A stretch of DNA of 64,000 nucleotides from Anaerolineales bacterium (GCA_030583925.1 CP129482.1:3534001-3598000); one strand, 5' to 3'. Counted from the stretch's first letter, positions 33,518 through 41,544 are shown. A program made the numbers and translations. The notes: a model not told the origin generated them from the sequence alone.

Positions 33518-34543
33518 CTAAAACAACTCCTTATTCGCCTTCACCCACTCGAACATCAACTCCATTCCCTCCTCGAGGTCAATTTTCGGCTCCCAGCCGA
33601 GTTCGTGTTTTGCCTTCCGCAAGTCCGCGTAAAAGACGCGCTGGTCGCCGGGACGCCAGTCCTCGCGCGCCACTTCGATTTTCTTGCCGAGCAATTTTTC
33701 CAGGATGGGACCGAACTCCGCCCAGACCGCCATCACGTTGCGTTTACCGCCGCCGACGTTGTAAATTTGCCCTTTGGCAACCTCGATCTTTTCGATGGCG
33801 GCATCGTACGCGTCGAGCAGGTCGTTCACGTGCAACACATCGCGCACTTGTTTGCCGTCGCCGTAAATGGTGATTTTGCGTCCCGTCACTGCGGCGATCA
33901 TCATCCACGCCAGCCAGCCCTGATCTTCGATGCCGAATTGGCGCGGACCATAAATGCACGATTGACGAAAGACAACCGAGCGCAAGCCGTAAATGCGCGC
34001 GTAATCGCGCACGTATTGATCGCCCGCGCCTTTGCTCACGCCGTACGGCGAATGGAAATCGAGCGGCTGCGTTTCAGCGCAACCGTATTGCAAATCTTTG
34101 TACAGCCAGCGCGTCGATTCTTCGACCAGCTCCACATCGTCCATGCCGCCGTAGACTTTGTTGGTGGACGCGTACAGAAAAATGGGATTCCGTTGTGAGA
34201 GTCGCGCGGCTTCGAGGGCGTTGAACGTTCCCAACGCGTTGGATTCAAAATCGTCGCGCGGATTCGTGACCGACGTCGTCACCGCGACCTGCCCCGCTAG
34301 ATGCACGATCACATCCGCAGGTTTGGCTGTTTCGCCGATCAAGTCGGCGTTTCTCACGTCCCCGACGACGAGGGTAAATCCGTTTTCCCCGAATTGTTCC
34401 TTCAACCAGGCGATGTTACGCGGCGCGCCCGCCCGCGCGAGATTGTCGAAGATGGTGACGCGCTCGCCACGTTGAATCAGCCGAAAGGCGTAGTTCGATC
34501 CGATGAATCCCCCGCCGCCTGTGATCAAGTAATGTTTGCTCAT
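33518..34543 (-). CDS. NAD-dependent sugar epimerase, CDP-paratose 2-epimerase-like
   Basis: Extended short-chain dehydrogenase of 341 residues. The NAD site is LITGGGGFIGSN (about 6-17), the catalytic pair is in the YGVSK box (HSPYGVSKGAGDQY), and STNKVYG follows the catalytic Ser/Thr strand. FRQSCIYGPRQFGIEDQGWLAWM is close to the CDP-paratose 2-epimerase/Tyv pattern, but a UDP- or GDP-sugar substrate cannot be excluded. It would feed an unusual deoxysugar to the glycosylation cluster. The upstream gap has a repeat array. Confidence 0.82.
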   Translation of the reverse strand: MSKHYLITGGGGFIGSNYAFRLIQRGERVTIFDNLARAGAPRNIAWLKEQFGENGFTLVVGDVRNADLIGETAKPADVIVHLAGQVAVTTSVTNPRDDFESNALGTFNALEAARLSQRNPIFLYASTNKVYGGMDDVELVEESTRWLYKDLQYGCAETQPLDFHSPYGVSKGAGDQYVRDYARIYGLRSVVFRQSCIYGPRQFGIEDQGWLAWMMIAAVTGRKITIYGDGKQVRDVLHVNDLLDAYDAAIEKIEVAKGQIYNVGGGKRNVMAVWAEFGPILEKLLGKKIEVAREDWRPGDQRVFYADLRKAKHELGWEPKIDLEEGMELMFEWVKANKELF

Positions 34544-34619
34544 GTTGTATCCTTACCTCACGTTATGCAGTACGGCAAGATTTATCCTGCCATTGCAAGG
34601 CGACATAAATGTCGCGCCA

Positions 34620-34840
34620 CGGAAAACTTCCGTTACATCAGTTACTGACTCACCTTACGCAATCCAATCCCGAAGGGATGCAATGCTTATAGAATCAAAA
34701 GCATAATGTTCCAAATCCCGACGGGATGATATATCTCATCGGTTTTATGACACCCCTACGGGGTTGATTAACATGATTCGCCAAAACTATAATCATTTGA
34801 CCCCTTCGGGGTCACTGGTGCGTAAAGTGAGTTACTGAGT
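34620..34840. repeat. Array of CCC..GGG mini-hairpins between inverted arms
   Basis: Outer arms CAGTTACTGACTCACCTTACGCA (about 34637-34659, given in two parts here) and the near-complement at about 34820-34840 enclose four mini-palindromes: ATCCCGAAGGGAT, ATCCCGACGGGAT, ACCCCTACGGGGT and ACCCCTTCGGGGT. It fills most of the 288-bp gap upstream of the epimerase gene and overlaps the end of the flippase-like gene. Confidence 0.7.
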
Positions 34841-35836
34841 TTGTTCTGGGGACTGTTTATTCCTGAAACTCATCAATTGTTGGTACACGCCTGAAAGCGT
34901 CTGCCCTTCGCGCGAGAGACCGATCGCTCCGACAGTGATGCTGTTGATATAGTTATACAGGCGCATGGCGATTGCCACCGCCAACGCTGTGGATTCGTCC
35001 GGGACGAAACGGGTGAGAGCGAATACGATCGCGCCTTCGAACGTTCCGAGCGCGCCAGGCGCGGACGGGATGGCTCCGCCGAACGCCGCCATGCCGAGAC
35101 CGAACATCGCCCAGATCATGTTTGCCTGCGGGAAAAAGGCGCGGATGATGAGGTAGTAGGCGACAATGGAAATCGCCCAGTTGATCGTCATCCAAAACAA
35201 GAATTTAACGAAGAGCCAGCCGTCGGTCAGCACGCTCAAACCGGCGAAGAACGATTCGAGGAAACTGCCGCCGAATTTTTGCAAGCGCGGGAATCGCGCG
35301 GTGAGTTTGTGAAAAAGATCGAGCGCCCATTGGTTGTTGCGCGCCAGAATGAACAACAGTACGAAACCCGCCAGCACCACCGAACCGGCAACGATCGCCC
35401 CCCGCGCGCTTCCCTCCGCGCCGACGACGAAGGGAATCACGGAAACAAAAATAATGGCTGTGTAAATTAAATCCATCGTGCGTTCGATCACAATAGTTGG
35501 GATGATTTCCATAAAAGTCATCGAAGATTTGCGGCTGAGCAGGAACGCGCGTCCGATCTCGCCGAGGCGGAAGGGAAGGAAGTTGTTGAGCATATATCCC
35601 TCGCCGATCGTCCAGAACACGTCGCTAAACGAAGCGCGGTCGCGAAGCAGAGTCCGCCACACTTTCGCGCGCACCGCCATCCACACAAAGCCAATGACCA
35701 GCGCGATGGCGAGGTAGACGTAATTCGCGTTGCGCAGCGCGTCCACCATTTTGCGCAGGTCAACGAAATAGAGGATCGCGCCGATCAGCAGGATGCTGAT
35801 GATCGCGCCGGGCAGCCATTTTTTTGCGTCTTTCAT
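34832..35836 (-). CDS. UPF0104/LPG-synthase-type flippase-like membrane protein
   Basis: A 334-residue membrane protein with about 8 helices, from the family that includes the membrane domain of lysylphosphatidylglycerol synthase. GEGYMLNNFLPFRLGEIGRAFLL (about 78-100) and PTIVIERTMDLIYTAI carry the Asn, Pro, Arg and Glu residues typical of UPF0104. GAIPSAPGALGTFEGAIVFAL is the second conserved loop. A lipid or polyprenol transporter role is likely. A GAGG ribosome site precedes the ATG. Confidence 0.85.
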   Translation of the reverse strand: MKDAKKWLPGAIISILLIGAILYFVDLRKMVDALRNANYVYLAIALVIGFVWMAVRAKVWRTLLRDRASFSDVFWTIGEGYMLNNFLPFRLGEIGRAFLLSRKSSMTFMEIIPTIVIERTMDLIYTAIIFVSVIPFVVGAEGSARGAIVAGSVVLAGFVLLFILARNNQWALDLFHKLTARFPRLQKFGGSFLESFFAGLSVLTDGWLFVKFLFWMTINWAISIVAYYLIIRAFFPQANMIWAMFGLGMAAFGGAIPSAPGALGTFEGAIVFALTRFVPDESTALAVAIAMRLYNYINSITVGAIGLSREGQTLSGVYQQLMSFRNKQSPEQTQ

Positions 35837-35847
35837 ATTAATTCCTC

Positions 35848-35924
35848 AGTATACAGGTAAACAAGTAGGCAAGTACACACGTGTTTACCTATTTACGTGT
35901 CTACCTGTTTGCGTGTTTACTTCC
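35848..35924. repeat. GTAAACA/TGTTTAC palindromic tract
   Basis: Alternating units GTAAACAAGTAGGCAAGTA and CGTGTTTACCTATTTACGTG make a long imperfect hairpin between lepA and the flippase-like gene. It extends to the lepA stop codon. Confidence 0.65.
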
Positions 35925-37724
35925 TCATTCCTCATTCAACTTCAACACCGCCATGAACGCGTCCTGCGGGATTTCCACGTTGCCGACCATCTTCAAACGC
36001 TTCTTGCCCTTCTTCTGTTTCTCAAGCAATTTCTTCTTGCGCGTGATGTCGCCGCCATAACATTTCGCCAGCACATCTTTGCGCGTTGCCTTCACGTTCG
36101 CCCGCGAGATGATTCGTCCGCCTGCGGAGGCTTGCACCGCCACGTCGTACAACTGACGTGGAATCAACTCCTTCAATTTGGTGATGAGCCGTTGACCTTT
36201 GTGGTACGCGTCCTTTTGATGGACGATGGTCGCCAGCGCGTCGAGCGGTTCGCCGTTGACGAGGATCTCCAGTTTCTGCAACTCGTCGGGGCGATATTCC
36301 AAAAATTGATAATCGAGCGAGGCATAACCTTTCGTGCGCGATTTCAAATCGTCGAAGAAGTCAACGATAATTTCAGACAGCGGAATTTCAAAATCCAATT
36401 GGACGCGATGAGGCGCGGGATACTCTTGCTTCTTGAAGATGCCGCGTCGTTTCGTGACAATATCCATGATCGGACCGTAATAATCGGTGGGCGTGATGAT
36501 CTCGATCGTCATCCACGGCTCGCGCACTTCGACGATCTTCGATTCGTCGGGCAGTTCGGCGGGCGAATCAACGGGGATGGTCTCGTTGTCAATCAACAAC
36601 ACTTGATATTCCACCGACGGCGCGGTGAACAGAACATCCAAATTGTATTCGCGTTCGATGCGTTCCTGAATGATCTCCATGTGGAACAAACCGAGAAAGC
36701 CCGCGCGGAATCCGAACCCCAGCGCTTGTGATGTTTCAGGCTGATACGTCAATGAGGCGTCGTTGAGTTGCAATTTTTCGAGCGAGTCGCGCAATTCGGG
36801 GTAGTCGTCCGCTTCGACGGGATAAATCCCCGCGAAGACCATCGGCTTCGGGGTGTGGTATCCGGGCAAAGGGTCTGAGGCAGGCTGAGCGGCGCGCGTG
36901 ATCGTGTCTCCCACGCGGCACTCATGCACGGTTTTGAATCCCGTTGCGATGTAGCCCACTTCGCCCGAGCCGAGTCGCTCCGCAGGTTTCATGCTCGGCG
37001 CGAAGATTCCAATTTCAACGGGACGCATATCTTCGCGCGTCGAAAACATCCGCAACACGTCGGTAGATTTCAGCGAACCTTCAACGACACGGATGTATGC
37101 GATCACGCCTTTATACGCGTCGTAATGCGAATCGAAGACGAGCGCGCGCAACGGCGCGTCGTCCGCATCTTTTGGAGGGGGGACGCGGGTGACGATCGCC
37201 TCGAGGATTTGATCCACGTTGACGCCCTCTTTCGCCGAGACGCGCAACACCGCTTCAGGCGGGACCCCAAGCAGGCTGCCCACATCTTCAGCCACTTCGT
37301 CGGGACGCGCGGAGGGCAGGTCAATTTTGTTGATGACGGGGATGAGCGTGAGATCGGCGTCGAGCGCCTGATAGAGATTCGCCAGCGTCTGCGCTTCGAT
37401 GCCCTGCGTGGCGTCCACGACCAGCACCGCGCCTTCGCACGCCTTGAGCGCGCGGCTGACCTCGTAACCGAAGTCCACGTGACCGGGCGTGTCAATCAGA
37501 TTGATCTCGTATTTGAAATTATCTTTCGCCGTGTAATACATGCGGACAGCCGACGCCTTGATCGTGACGCCCTTTTCGCGCTCGATGTCCATGGTATCCA
37601 GCACCTGCTCGGTCATCTCGCGTTCCGAGATCGCGCCCGTCAGTTGCAACAGGCGGTCGGCAAGCGTGGATTTTCCATGATCCACATGGGCAATGATGCA
37701 GAAATTACGGATATGGTCGGTCAT
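35925..37724 (-). CDS. lepA: Elongation factor 4 (LepA)
   Basis: Ribosome-associated GTPase of 599 residues. G1 is AHVDHGKST (about 10-18), G2 REKGVTIKAS, G3 DTPGHVDF, G4 NKIDLPSA; domains II, III and V follow and the C-terminus has the LepA-specific VGNVEIPQDAFMAVLKL block, with LAKCYGGDITRKKKLLEKQK before it. The start is placed at ATG 37724 (MTDHIRNFCIIAH) as in the family; an upstream in-frame start at 37766 adds 14 unrelated residues. TATACT lies 10 nt before that ATG. Confidence 0.96.
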   Translation of the reverse strand: MTDHIRNFCIIAHVDHGKSTLADRLLQLTGAISEREMTEQVLDTMDIEREKGVTIKASAVRMYYTAKDNFKYEINLIDTPGHVDFGYEVSRALKACEGAVLVVDATQGIEAQTLANLYQALDADLTLIPVINKIDLPSARPDEVAEDVGSLLGVPPEAVLRVSAKEGVNVDQILEAIVTRVPPPKDADDAPLRALVFDSHYDAYKGVIAYIRVVEGSLKSTDVLRMFSTREDMRPVEIGIFAPSMKPAERLGSGEVGYIATGFKTVHECRVGDTITRAAQPASDPLPGYHTPKPMVFAGIYPVEADDYPELRDSLEKLQLNDASLTYQPETSQALGFGFRAGFLGLFHMEIIQERIEREYNLDVLFTAPSVEYQVLLIDNETIPVDSPAELPDESKIVEVREPWMTIEIITPTDYYGPIMDIVTKRRGIFKKQEYPAPHRVQLDFEIPLSEIIVDFFDDLKSRTKGYASLDYQFLEYRPDELQKLEILVNGEPLDALATIVHQKDAYHKGQRLITKLKELIPRQLYDVAVQASAGGRIISRANVKATRKDVLAKCYGGDITRKKKLLEKQKKGKKRLKMVGNVEIPQDAFMAVLKLNEE

Positions 37725-37734
37725 AAGCGGGGGA

Positions 37735-37740
37735 AGTATA
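37735..37740 (-). promoter_or_regulatory. -10 box of lepA
   Basis: TATACT on the minus strand, 10 nt before the start codon; predicted leader about 3-4 nt. Confidence 0.45.
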
Positions 37741-37791
37741 ACCGAATTAATTAGCCACAGAGACACGGAGAACGCTGAGAAAATTAAATAT

Positions 37792-37851
37792 GTAGGTGCG
37801 CAGCGGAACGATCTCTCGTCAAAATCCTGAAAGGATTCGCTGTGCCTCTAC
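37792..37851. repeat. GTAGGGGC palindromic repeat, degenerate copy 4
   Basis: Arms GTAGGTGCGCAGCGGA and TTCGCTGTGCCTCTAC are a decayed version of the copy at 1151-1210, here after tlyA. The right arm reaches into the tlyA stop region. Confidence 0.75.
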
Positions 37852-38711
37852 GCGGTTACATTTTCGACCAATGGTTTTATATCAACATCCTCAGCGGATA
37901 AATCCATCCACGCCAGAAACTCGACGTTCCCCTTCGGTCCCACCAGCGGACTCTTCACCAGCCCGCGGATGCCGAAGCCTTCGTTTTGGGCGAAGGTCAA
38001 CACGTCGAGAAGCGCTTGACGGTGGATCTGCGGGTCACGGATGACGCCGTCGCCGCGCGAGACATCTTTTTTACCGGCTTCGAATTGGGGCTTTATCAAG
38101 GCAATTATTTCGCCGCTGCTTTTTTTTGAACCGCGAAGCCCGCCAAGTTCGCTAAGAATTAATTCTTTTTCTTTGCGTTCTTCGCGTGCTTGGCGGTAAG
38201 ACTCAGAACTGGCAATCCAGAGTTTCACAACCGGCAACAAAATTTTCAACGAAATAAAAGACGCATCTATCGTCACGAGGTCAACTTGCTCCGGCAACAA
38301 CTCAACATAGCGCGCGTTGGTTTTTTCCATCACAACCACGCGCGGATCGTTGCGGAGTTTCCAGTGCAGGATACCCTTGCCCACGTCAATCGCGTAGACT
38401 TTCGCCGCGCCGCGCTGGAGCAGGCAATCGGTGAATCCGCCGGTGGACGCGCCGACGTCCGCGCAGACGAAATCTTTCACATCGATCTTGAACGCTTCGA
38501 GCGCCGCGTCCAGTTTTTCGCCGCCGCGTGAGACGAAGCGCGGACCGGAATCAACCGTCAGTTTGGATTCGCTGTCCACGGGCGTGGCAGGCTTCCATGC
38601 GACCTGACCCGTCACGCGCACTTGTCCCGCCATGATGAGGGCTTGGGCTTTGGCGCGTGAGTCGGCAAGTCCGCGCTCGACGAGTAAAACATCCAAACGA
38701 ACTTTTGGCAT
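37848..38711 (-). CDS. tlyA: TlyA-type rRNA 2'-O-methyltransferase / hemolysin-like
   Basis: Predicted 16S/23S rRNA cytidine-2'-O-methyltransferase. The 287 residues begin with an S4-like RNA-binding domain (about 4-60, RLDVLLVERGLADSRAKAQALIMAGQV), then an FtsJ-type fold with ADVGASTGGFTDCLLQRGA, the motif I region, at about 83-101, TIDASFISLK and IALIKPQFEAGK. Residues about 170-198 (REERKEKELILSELGGLRGS) are an insertion between the last two motifs that is encoded by an interspersed DNA repeat. The ATG is 6 nt after TATAAT; the mRNA is probably leaderless. Confidence 0.9.
   Translation of the reverse strand: MPKVRLDVLLVERGLADSRAKAQALIMAGQVRVTGQVAWKPATPVDSESKLTVDSGPRFVSRGGEKLDAALEAFKIDVKDFVCADVGASTGGFTDCLLQRGAAKVYAIDVGKGILHWKLRNDPRVVVMEKTNARYVELLPEQVDLVTIDASFISLKILLPVVKLWIASSESYRQAREERKEKELILSELGGLRGSKKSSGEIIALIKPQFEAGKKDVSRGDGVIRDPQIHRQALLDVLTFAQNEGFGIRGLVKSPLVGPKGNVEFLAWMDLSAEDVDIKPLVENVTA
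38119..38199. repeat. CCGCCAAG/CGCGAAGAACGCAAAG repeat inside tlyA
   Basis: Contains CCGCGAAGCCCGCCAAG, GCTAAGAATTAATTC and TTGCGTTCTTCGCGTGCTTGGCGG, with inverted CGCCAAG and CTTGGCG arms. It is in frame. A relative (CGCAAAGAACGCCAAGC) lies at 61515-61531 in the V-ATPase operon. Confidence 0.75.
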
Positions 38712-38717
38712 AACAGC

Positions 38718-38723
38718 ATTATA
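38718..38723 (-). promoter_or_regulatory. -10 box of leaderless tlyA
   Basis: TATAAT on the minus strand with six bases to the tlyA ATG. Confidence 0.65.
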
Positions 38724-38746
38724 CGCAATACGCAGTATCTTTCCTT

Positions 38747-38752
38747 TATAAT
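38747..38752 (+). promoter_or_regulatory. -10 box of leaderless DPPR-synthase-like gene
   Basis: TATAAT on the plus strand with six bases to the ATG at 38759. With the tlyA box it makes a mirror-image pair of promoters in a 47-bp gap. Confidence 0.65.
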
Positions 38753-38758
38753 ACCCCC

Positions 38759-39628
38759 ATGCTCTCCGCCCTGCTCAAAACCATGCGCCTGCGCCAATGG
38801 ACAAAGAACGGCTTCGTGTTTTTCGCGCTGATCTTCGACAAGCAATTGTTTATGCGCGAACCGTTTCTGCGGACGCTCGCGGGATTCTTTTTGTTTTGTT
38901 TGATCTCCAGCGCGGTCTACCTCATCAACGACATCGCCGACGTGGAGGCGGACCGTCAACATCCCGAAAAAAAATATCGTCCCATCGCTTCGGGTAACTT
39001 GCCGATCGGCGTGGCGTGGGGCGCGGCAATTGTCCTGATTGTGATCGCGCTGTCGCTCGGTTATCTGCTCGCGCCGATGTTTGCTGTGTTTCTCGCCGCG
39101 TATCTCCTCATTAACATCCTTTACTCGCGCTGGATCAAGCACGTGCCGATTCTCGACGTGCTGATCGTCTCGTTTGGATTCGTCTTGCGCGTCGGCGCCG
39201 GCGTAGCCTTGATCACGGTCAAGCGTTTCTCGCCGTGGCTGTACGTCATCACCACGTTGTTCTCGTTGTATCTCGGCTTCGGCAAACGCCGCGCGGAAAT
39301 GAGTCTGCTTGAACAAGGCGCCGGCGCGCACCGCAAAGTGTTGGATGGCTACACCCTCCCGCTCCTCGACCAATTCATTACCATCGTTTCAGGCATGACC
39401 ATCGTCACGTATTCGCTGTACACATTCTTCGCCGAAAACCTGCCGGCAAATCACAGCATGATGCTGACGATTCCGTTCGTGGTCTATGGCATCTTCCGCT
39501 ATTTGCAATTGATTCAAACCGGTCACGCGGCCGGCGCGCCGGACGAGGTCGCGCTCAAAGACCGCCCATTGCAAATTACGGTCGCGCTGTGGATGCTGAC
39601 CGTGCTTGTAATCTTTTATTTTTCGTAG
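38759..39628 (+). CDS. Decaprenyl-phosphate phosphoribosyltransferase-like (UbiA family)
   Basis: Membrane prenyltransferase-type enzyme of 289 residues with about 8-9 helices. Two aspartate-rich sites are seen: NDIADVEADRQHPEKKYRP (about 60-78) and LGFGKRRAEMSLLEQGAG (about 181-198). MRLRQWTKNGFVF at the N-terminus and NPF-like positioning match decaprenyl-phosphate 5-phosphoribose (DPPR) synthases, which give decaprenyl-phosphoryl arabinose. This fits the GT-C enzymes in the window that use polyprenyl-phosphate sugars. The mevalonate kinase gene follows. Confidence 0.85.
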   Translation: MLSALLKTMRLRQWTKNGFVFFALIFDKQLFMREPFLRTLAGFFLFCLISSAVYLINDIADVEADRQHPEKKYRPIASGNLPIGVAWGAAIVLIVIALSLGYLLAPMFAVFLAAYLLINILYSRWIKHVPILDVLIVSFGFVLRVGAGVALITVKRFSPWLYVITTLFSLYLGFGKRRAEMSLLEQGAGAHRKVLDGYTLPLLDQFITIVSGMTIVTYSLYTFFAENLPANHSMMLTIPFVVYGIFRYLQLIQTGHAAGAPDEVALKDRPLQITVALWMLTVLVIFYFS

Positions 39629-39651
39629 GGCAAATTGGCAATTTGTCCGAC

Positions 39652-40650
39652 ATGACTACAGCCTCCGCGCCCGGCAAGACCATCCTATTCGGCGAACACG
39701 CTGTGGTGTACGGACGCCCTGCGCTGGCGATTCCGGTGACGCAAATCCACGCGGATGTGGAGATTCTCGCTTCAACCTCGACGGGGATTTGGATTCACGC
39801 CCCCGGCATTCACCTCCAAGCCGACCTCAACTCGCTCCCCTCCGACCATCCGATTGCCGCAGTCATCCACAATTTCTTATTCATCTCTCGTACCCCCCTC
39901 GCCCCTACGGGGCACTCCCCCCATTTTCTGCGAAAATGGGGGGAGATGGAGGGGGGTCGGGGTGAGGGAGGATTCCCGAACCTCCAAATCAACATCCATT
40001 CATCAATTCCCGTCGCCTCCGGTCTTGGCTCCGGCGCGGCGGTGACAGTCGCACTCGTGCGTGCAATGTCATCTCATTTGAATTATCCAATGACGGATGA
40101 AGAAATCAACGCCTTCGCGTACGATATCGAAAAACTCCATCACGGCACGCCCTCGGGAATCGACAATACTGTCGTCACCTATGCCAAGCCAGTGTATTTT
40201 GTGAAAGGTCAGCCCATTGAAATTTTCAAGGTCGGCGCGCCATTCACCATCGTCATCGGCGATACCGGCATTCCCGCGCCGACGAAGGAATCCGTGGCGG
40301 ATGTGAGGAAACTTTGGGAAGGGGATAAAGCAAAATGGGAGGGTGTGTTCGATCAAGTTGGTGAGATTGCAGAGGAAGCAAGAGAGAAGATTGAGGCTGG
40401 AGACTGGAGACTGCTTGGCGAATTGATGAATCAAAATCACGCGTGGTTGCAGGAGATGACCGTCTCTTCGCCAGAACTGGATCGTCTCGTCGAGGCGGCG
40501 CGGAAGGCTGGGGCGGTTGGGGCAAAACTAAGCGGCGGAGGACGCGGTGGGAACATGATCGCGCTCGTCCAGCCGGAAAACGCCGACGAGGTTTCATCCG
40601 CTTTGATCGCCGCCGGCGCGAAGAACACGATCGTCACACAGGTTACATGA
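39652..40650 (+). CDS. mvk: Mevalonate kinase
   Basis: GHMP kinase (332 residues) that phosphorylates mevalonate for isoprenoid synthesis. SAPGKTILFGEHAVVYGRPAL (about 4-24) and the ATP loop PVASGLGSGAAVTVAL (about 120-135) are typical, and the C-terminal KLSGGGRGGNMIAL block is present. Residues about 79-108 (LAPTGHSPHFLRKWGEMEGG and flanks) are extra and come from a repeat with a 14-bp perfect stem. The ATG at 39652 is chosen because the upstream in-frame codons lie in the preceding gene. It ends in an ATGA overlap with the CPBP gene. Confidence 0.92.
   Translation: MTTASAPGKTILFGEHAVVYGRPALAIPVTQIHADVEILASTSTGIWIHAPGIHLQADLNSLPSDHPIAAVIHNFLFISRTPLAPTGHSPHFLRKWGEMEGGRGEGGFPNLQINIHSSIPVASGLGSGAAVTVALVRAMSSHLNYPMTDEEINAFAYDIEKLHHGTPSGIDNTVVTYAKPVYFVKGQPIEIFKVGAPFTIVIGDTGIPAPTKESVADVRKLWEGDKAKWEGVFDQVGEIAEEAREKIEAGDWRLLGELMNQNHAWLQEMTVSSPELDRLVEAARKAGAVGAKLSGGGRGGNMIALVQPENADEVSSALIAAGAKNTIVTQVT
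39892..39970. repeat. Palindromic repeat inside mevalonate kinase gene
   Basis: Contains a perfect 14-bp stem CTCCCCCCATTTTC (39915-39928), a 3-nt loop and the complement (39932-39945), flanked by CCCCTCGCCCC and GGGGTGAGGG parts of the GRG-type element. The length keeps the reading frame. Confidence 0.85.
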
Positions 40651-41252
40651 AGTGGATCGCGCCGTCGCTGGCGTATCTGGCTGTCTATTTGGGGCTGTTT
40701 CATTTTCATAGCGCGTGGAGTGCGCTGCTCGGATTCCATGTTGCGATACTCGGCTCGTTGCTGATCGCGCGACCGAAGATTCCTGTCGCCGTTCTTTTCA
40801 CCAGTGCAAATTCAAAATGGATTCTGGTCAGCGTGTTGCTGGGCGCGTCCAGCGGCGCGGGCGTGTTCTTGTTTTGGAAATATTTTGGCATTGCAAACAA
40901 CCTGCCCGCGCAGTTGGAATCGCTTGGGCTCAACCGCGCGACGTGGCTGCCGTTCATCGTGTATTTCGCTTTGGTTAATCCGTTTGTCGAGGAATATTTT
41001 TGGCGCGGATATTTGGGAAACGCGTCAAGAGGCATTCGCTGGAACGATCTGCTATACGCGGGTTTTCACGCGTTGATTTTATACGGCAGGGTTCATCCGC
41101 TGGCGACCGTGGTTGCGGTTGTGATTCTGACCATTGCGGGTTGGTTCTGGCGTCAATTAAAGAGAAAAAATGGCGGTTTGCTCGCGCCGGTCCTCGGTCA
41201 CATGGCGGCAGATTTGACGATTCTGCTTGCGATCTGGGCGAAGACGGTTTGA
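40647..41252 (+). CDS. CPBP-family intramembrane protease-like protein
   Basis: A 201-residue membrane protein with about 6 helices. PFVEEYFWRGYLG (about 112-124) has the EExxxR motif of the CPBP/Abi (CAAX-like) family, followed by YAGFHALILYGRVHP with the second-motif His, and LGHMAADL near the end with the fourth-motif His. Substrate unknown. Its ATG overlaps the mevalonate kinase stop by ATGA, so translation is coupled; it may act on a prenylated or membrane peptide, which is inference only. Confidence 0.85.
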   Translation: MKWIAPSLAYLAVYLGLFHFHSAWSALLGFHVAILGSLLIARPKIPVAVLFTSANSKWILVSVLLGASSGAGVFLFWKYFGIANNLPAQLESLGLNRATWLPFIVYFALVNPFVEEYFWRGYLGNASRGIRWNDLLYAGFHALILYGRVHPLATVVAVVILTIAGWFWRQLKRKNGGLLAPVLGHMAADLTILLAIWAKTV

Positions 41253-41294
41253 ATTTGCAAATAAATCTCTAACCCAAATCTCTGCGGTTCGAGT

Positions 41295-41300
41295 TACAAT
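41295..41300 (+). promoter_or_regulatory. Candidate -10 box for the leader of the rRNA methyltransferase
   Basis: TACAAT, 7 nt before the ATG of a 10-codon reading frame. It fits the leaderless promoter geometry seen elsewhere in the window. No good -35. Confidence 0.4.
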
Positions 41301-41307
41301 GCAATCC

Positions 41308-41340
41308 ATGAACAGGAACTTTACCCGACCACCCTGTTAA
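41308..41340 (+). CDS. Putative leader peptide of 10 residues
   Basis: ATG to TAA reads MNRNFTRPPC. It lies at the predicted 5' end of the methyltransferase transcript, 204 nt before the methyltransferase ATG. The RPPC ending has a Pro-Pro pair, which slows ribosomes. No homologue is recognised; the call rests on position and on the regulatory hairpin downstream. Confidence 0.35.
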   Translation: MNRNFTRPPC

Positions 41341-41372
41341 GTCGTCTCTGAAACGAGATGCAGTTTGTTAGA

Positions 41373-41390
41373 AGCCCGCTGGGCTGTTTT
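41373..41390 (+). terminator. Weak terminator-like hairpin in methyltransferase leader
   Basis: AGCCC, loop GCT, GGGCT, then GTTTT. Only a 5-bp stem, so at most a transcriptional pause or attenuator. Confidence 0.25.
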
Positions 41391-41498
41391 CGCGTATCCC
41401 CACACTCGTAAAAAACCTACACCCGACGATCTCGATGGCGCCTGACGAAGGCGCATTCTGGCGTTAATCGCGCCGCATCGTGCGCGTGGACCGCCTTG

Positions 41499-41538
41499 CT
41501 CCATTCTGTCCCTTTTATCCCACACGACAGAATGGAGG
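41499..41538 (+). promoter_or_regulatory. Shine-Dalgarno-sequestering hairpin
   Basis: CTCCATTCTGTC (41499-41510) and the perfect complement GACAGAATGGAG (41526-41537) enclose a 15-nt loop. The ribosome site GGAGG (41534-41538) lies in the right arm, 6 nt before the ATG at 41545. A second ATTCTG at 41451-41456 could compete for the right arm. Confidence 0.75.
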
Positions 41539-41544
41539 TTCGTC

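Noticed and set aside
34660..34820. CRISPR-like array
   Set aside because: Units are 13-bp palindromes at irregular spacing, not 25-37-bp direct repeats with equal spacers; no cas genes.
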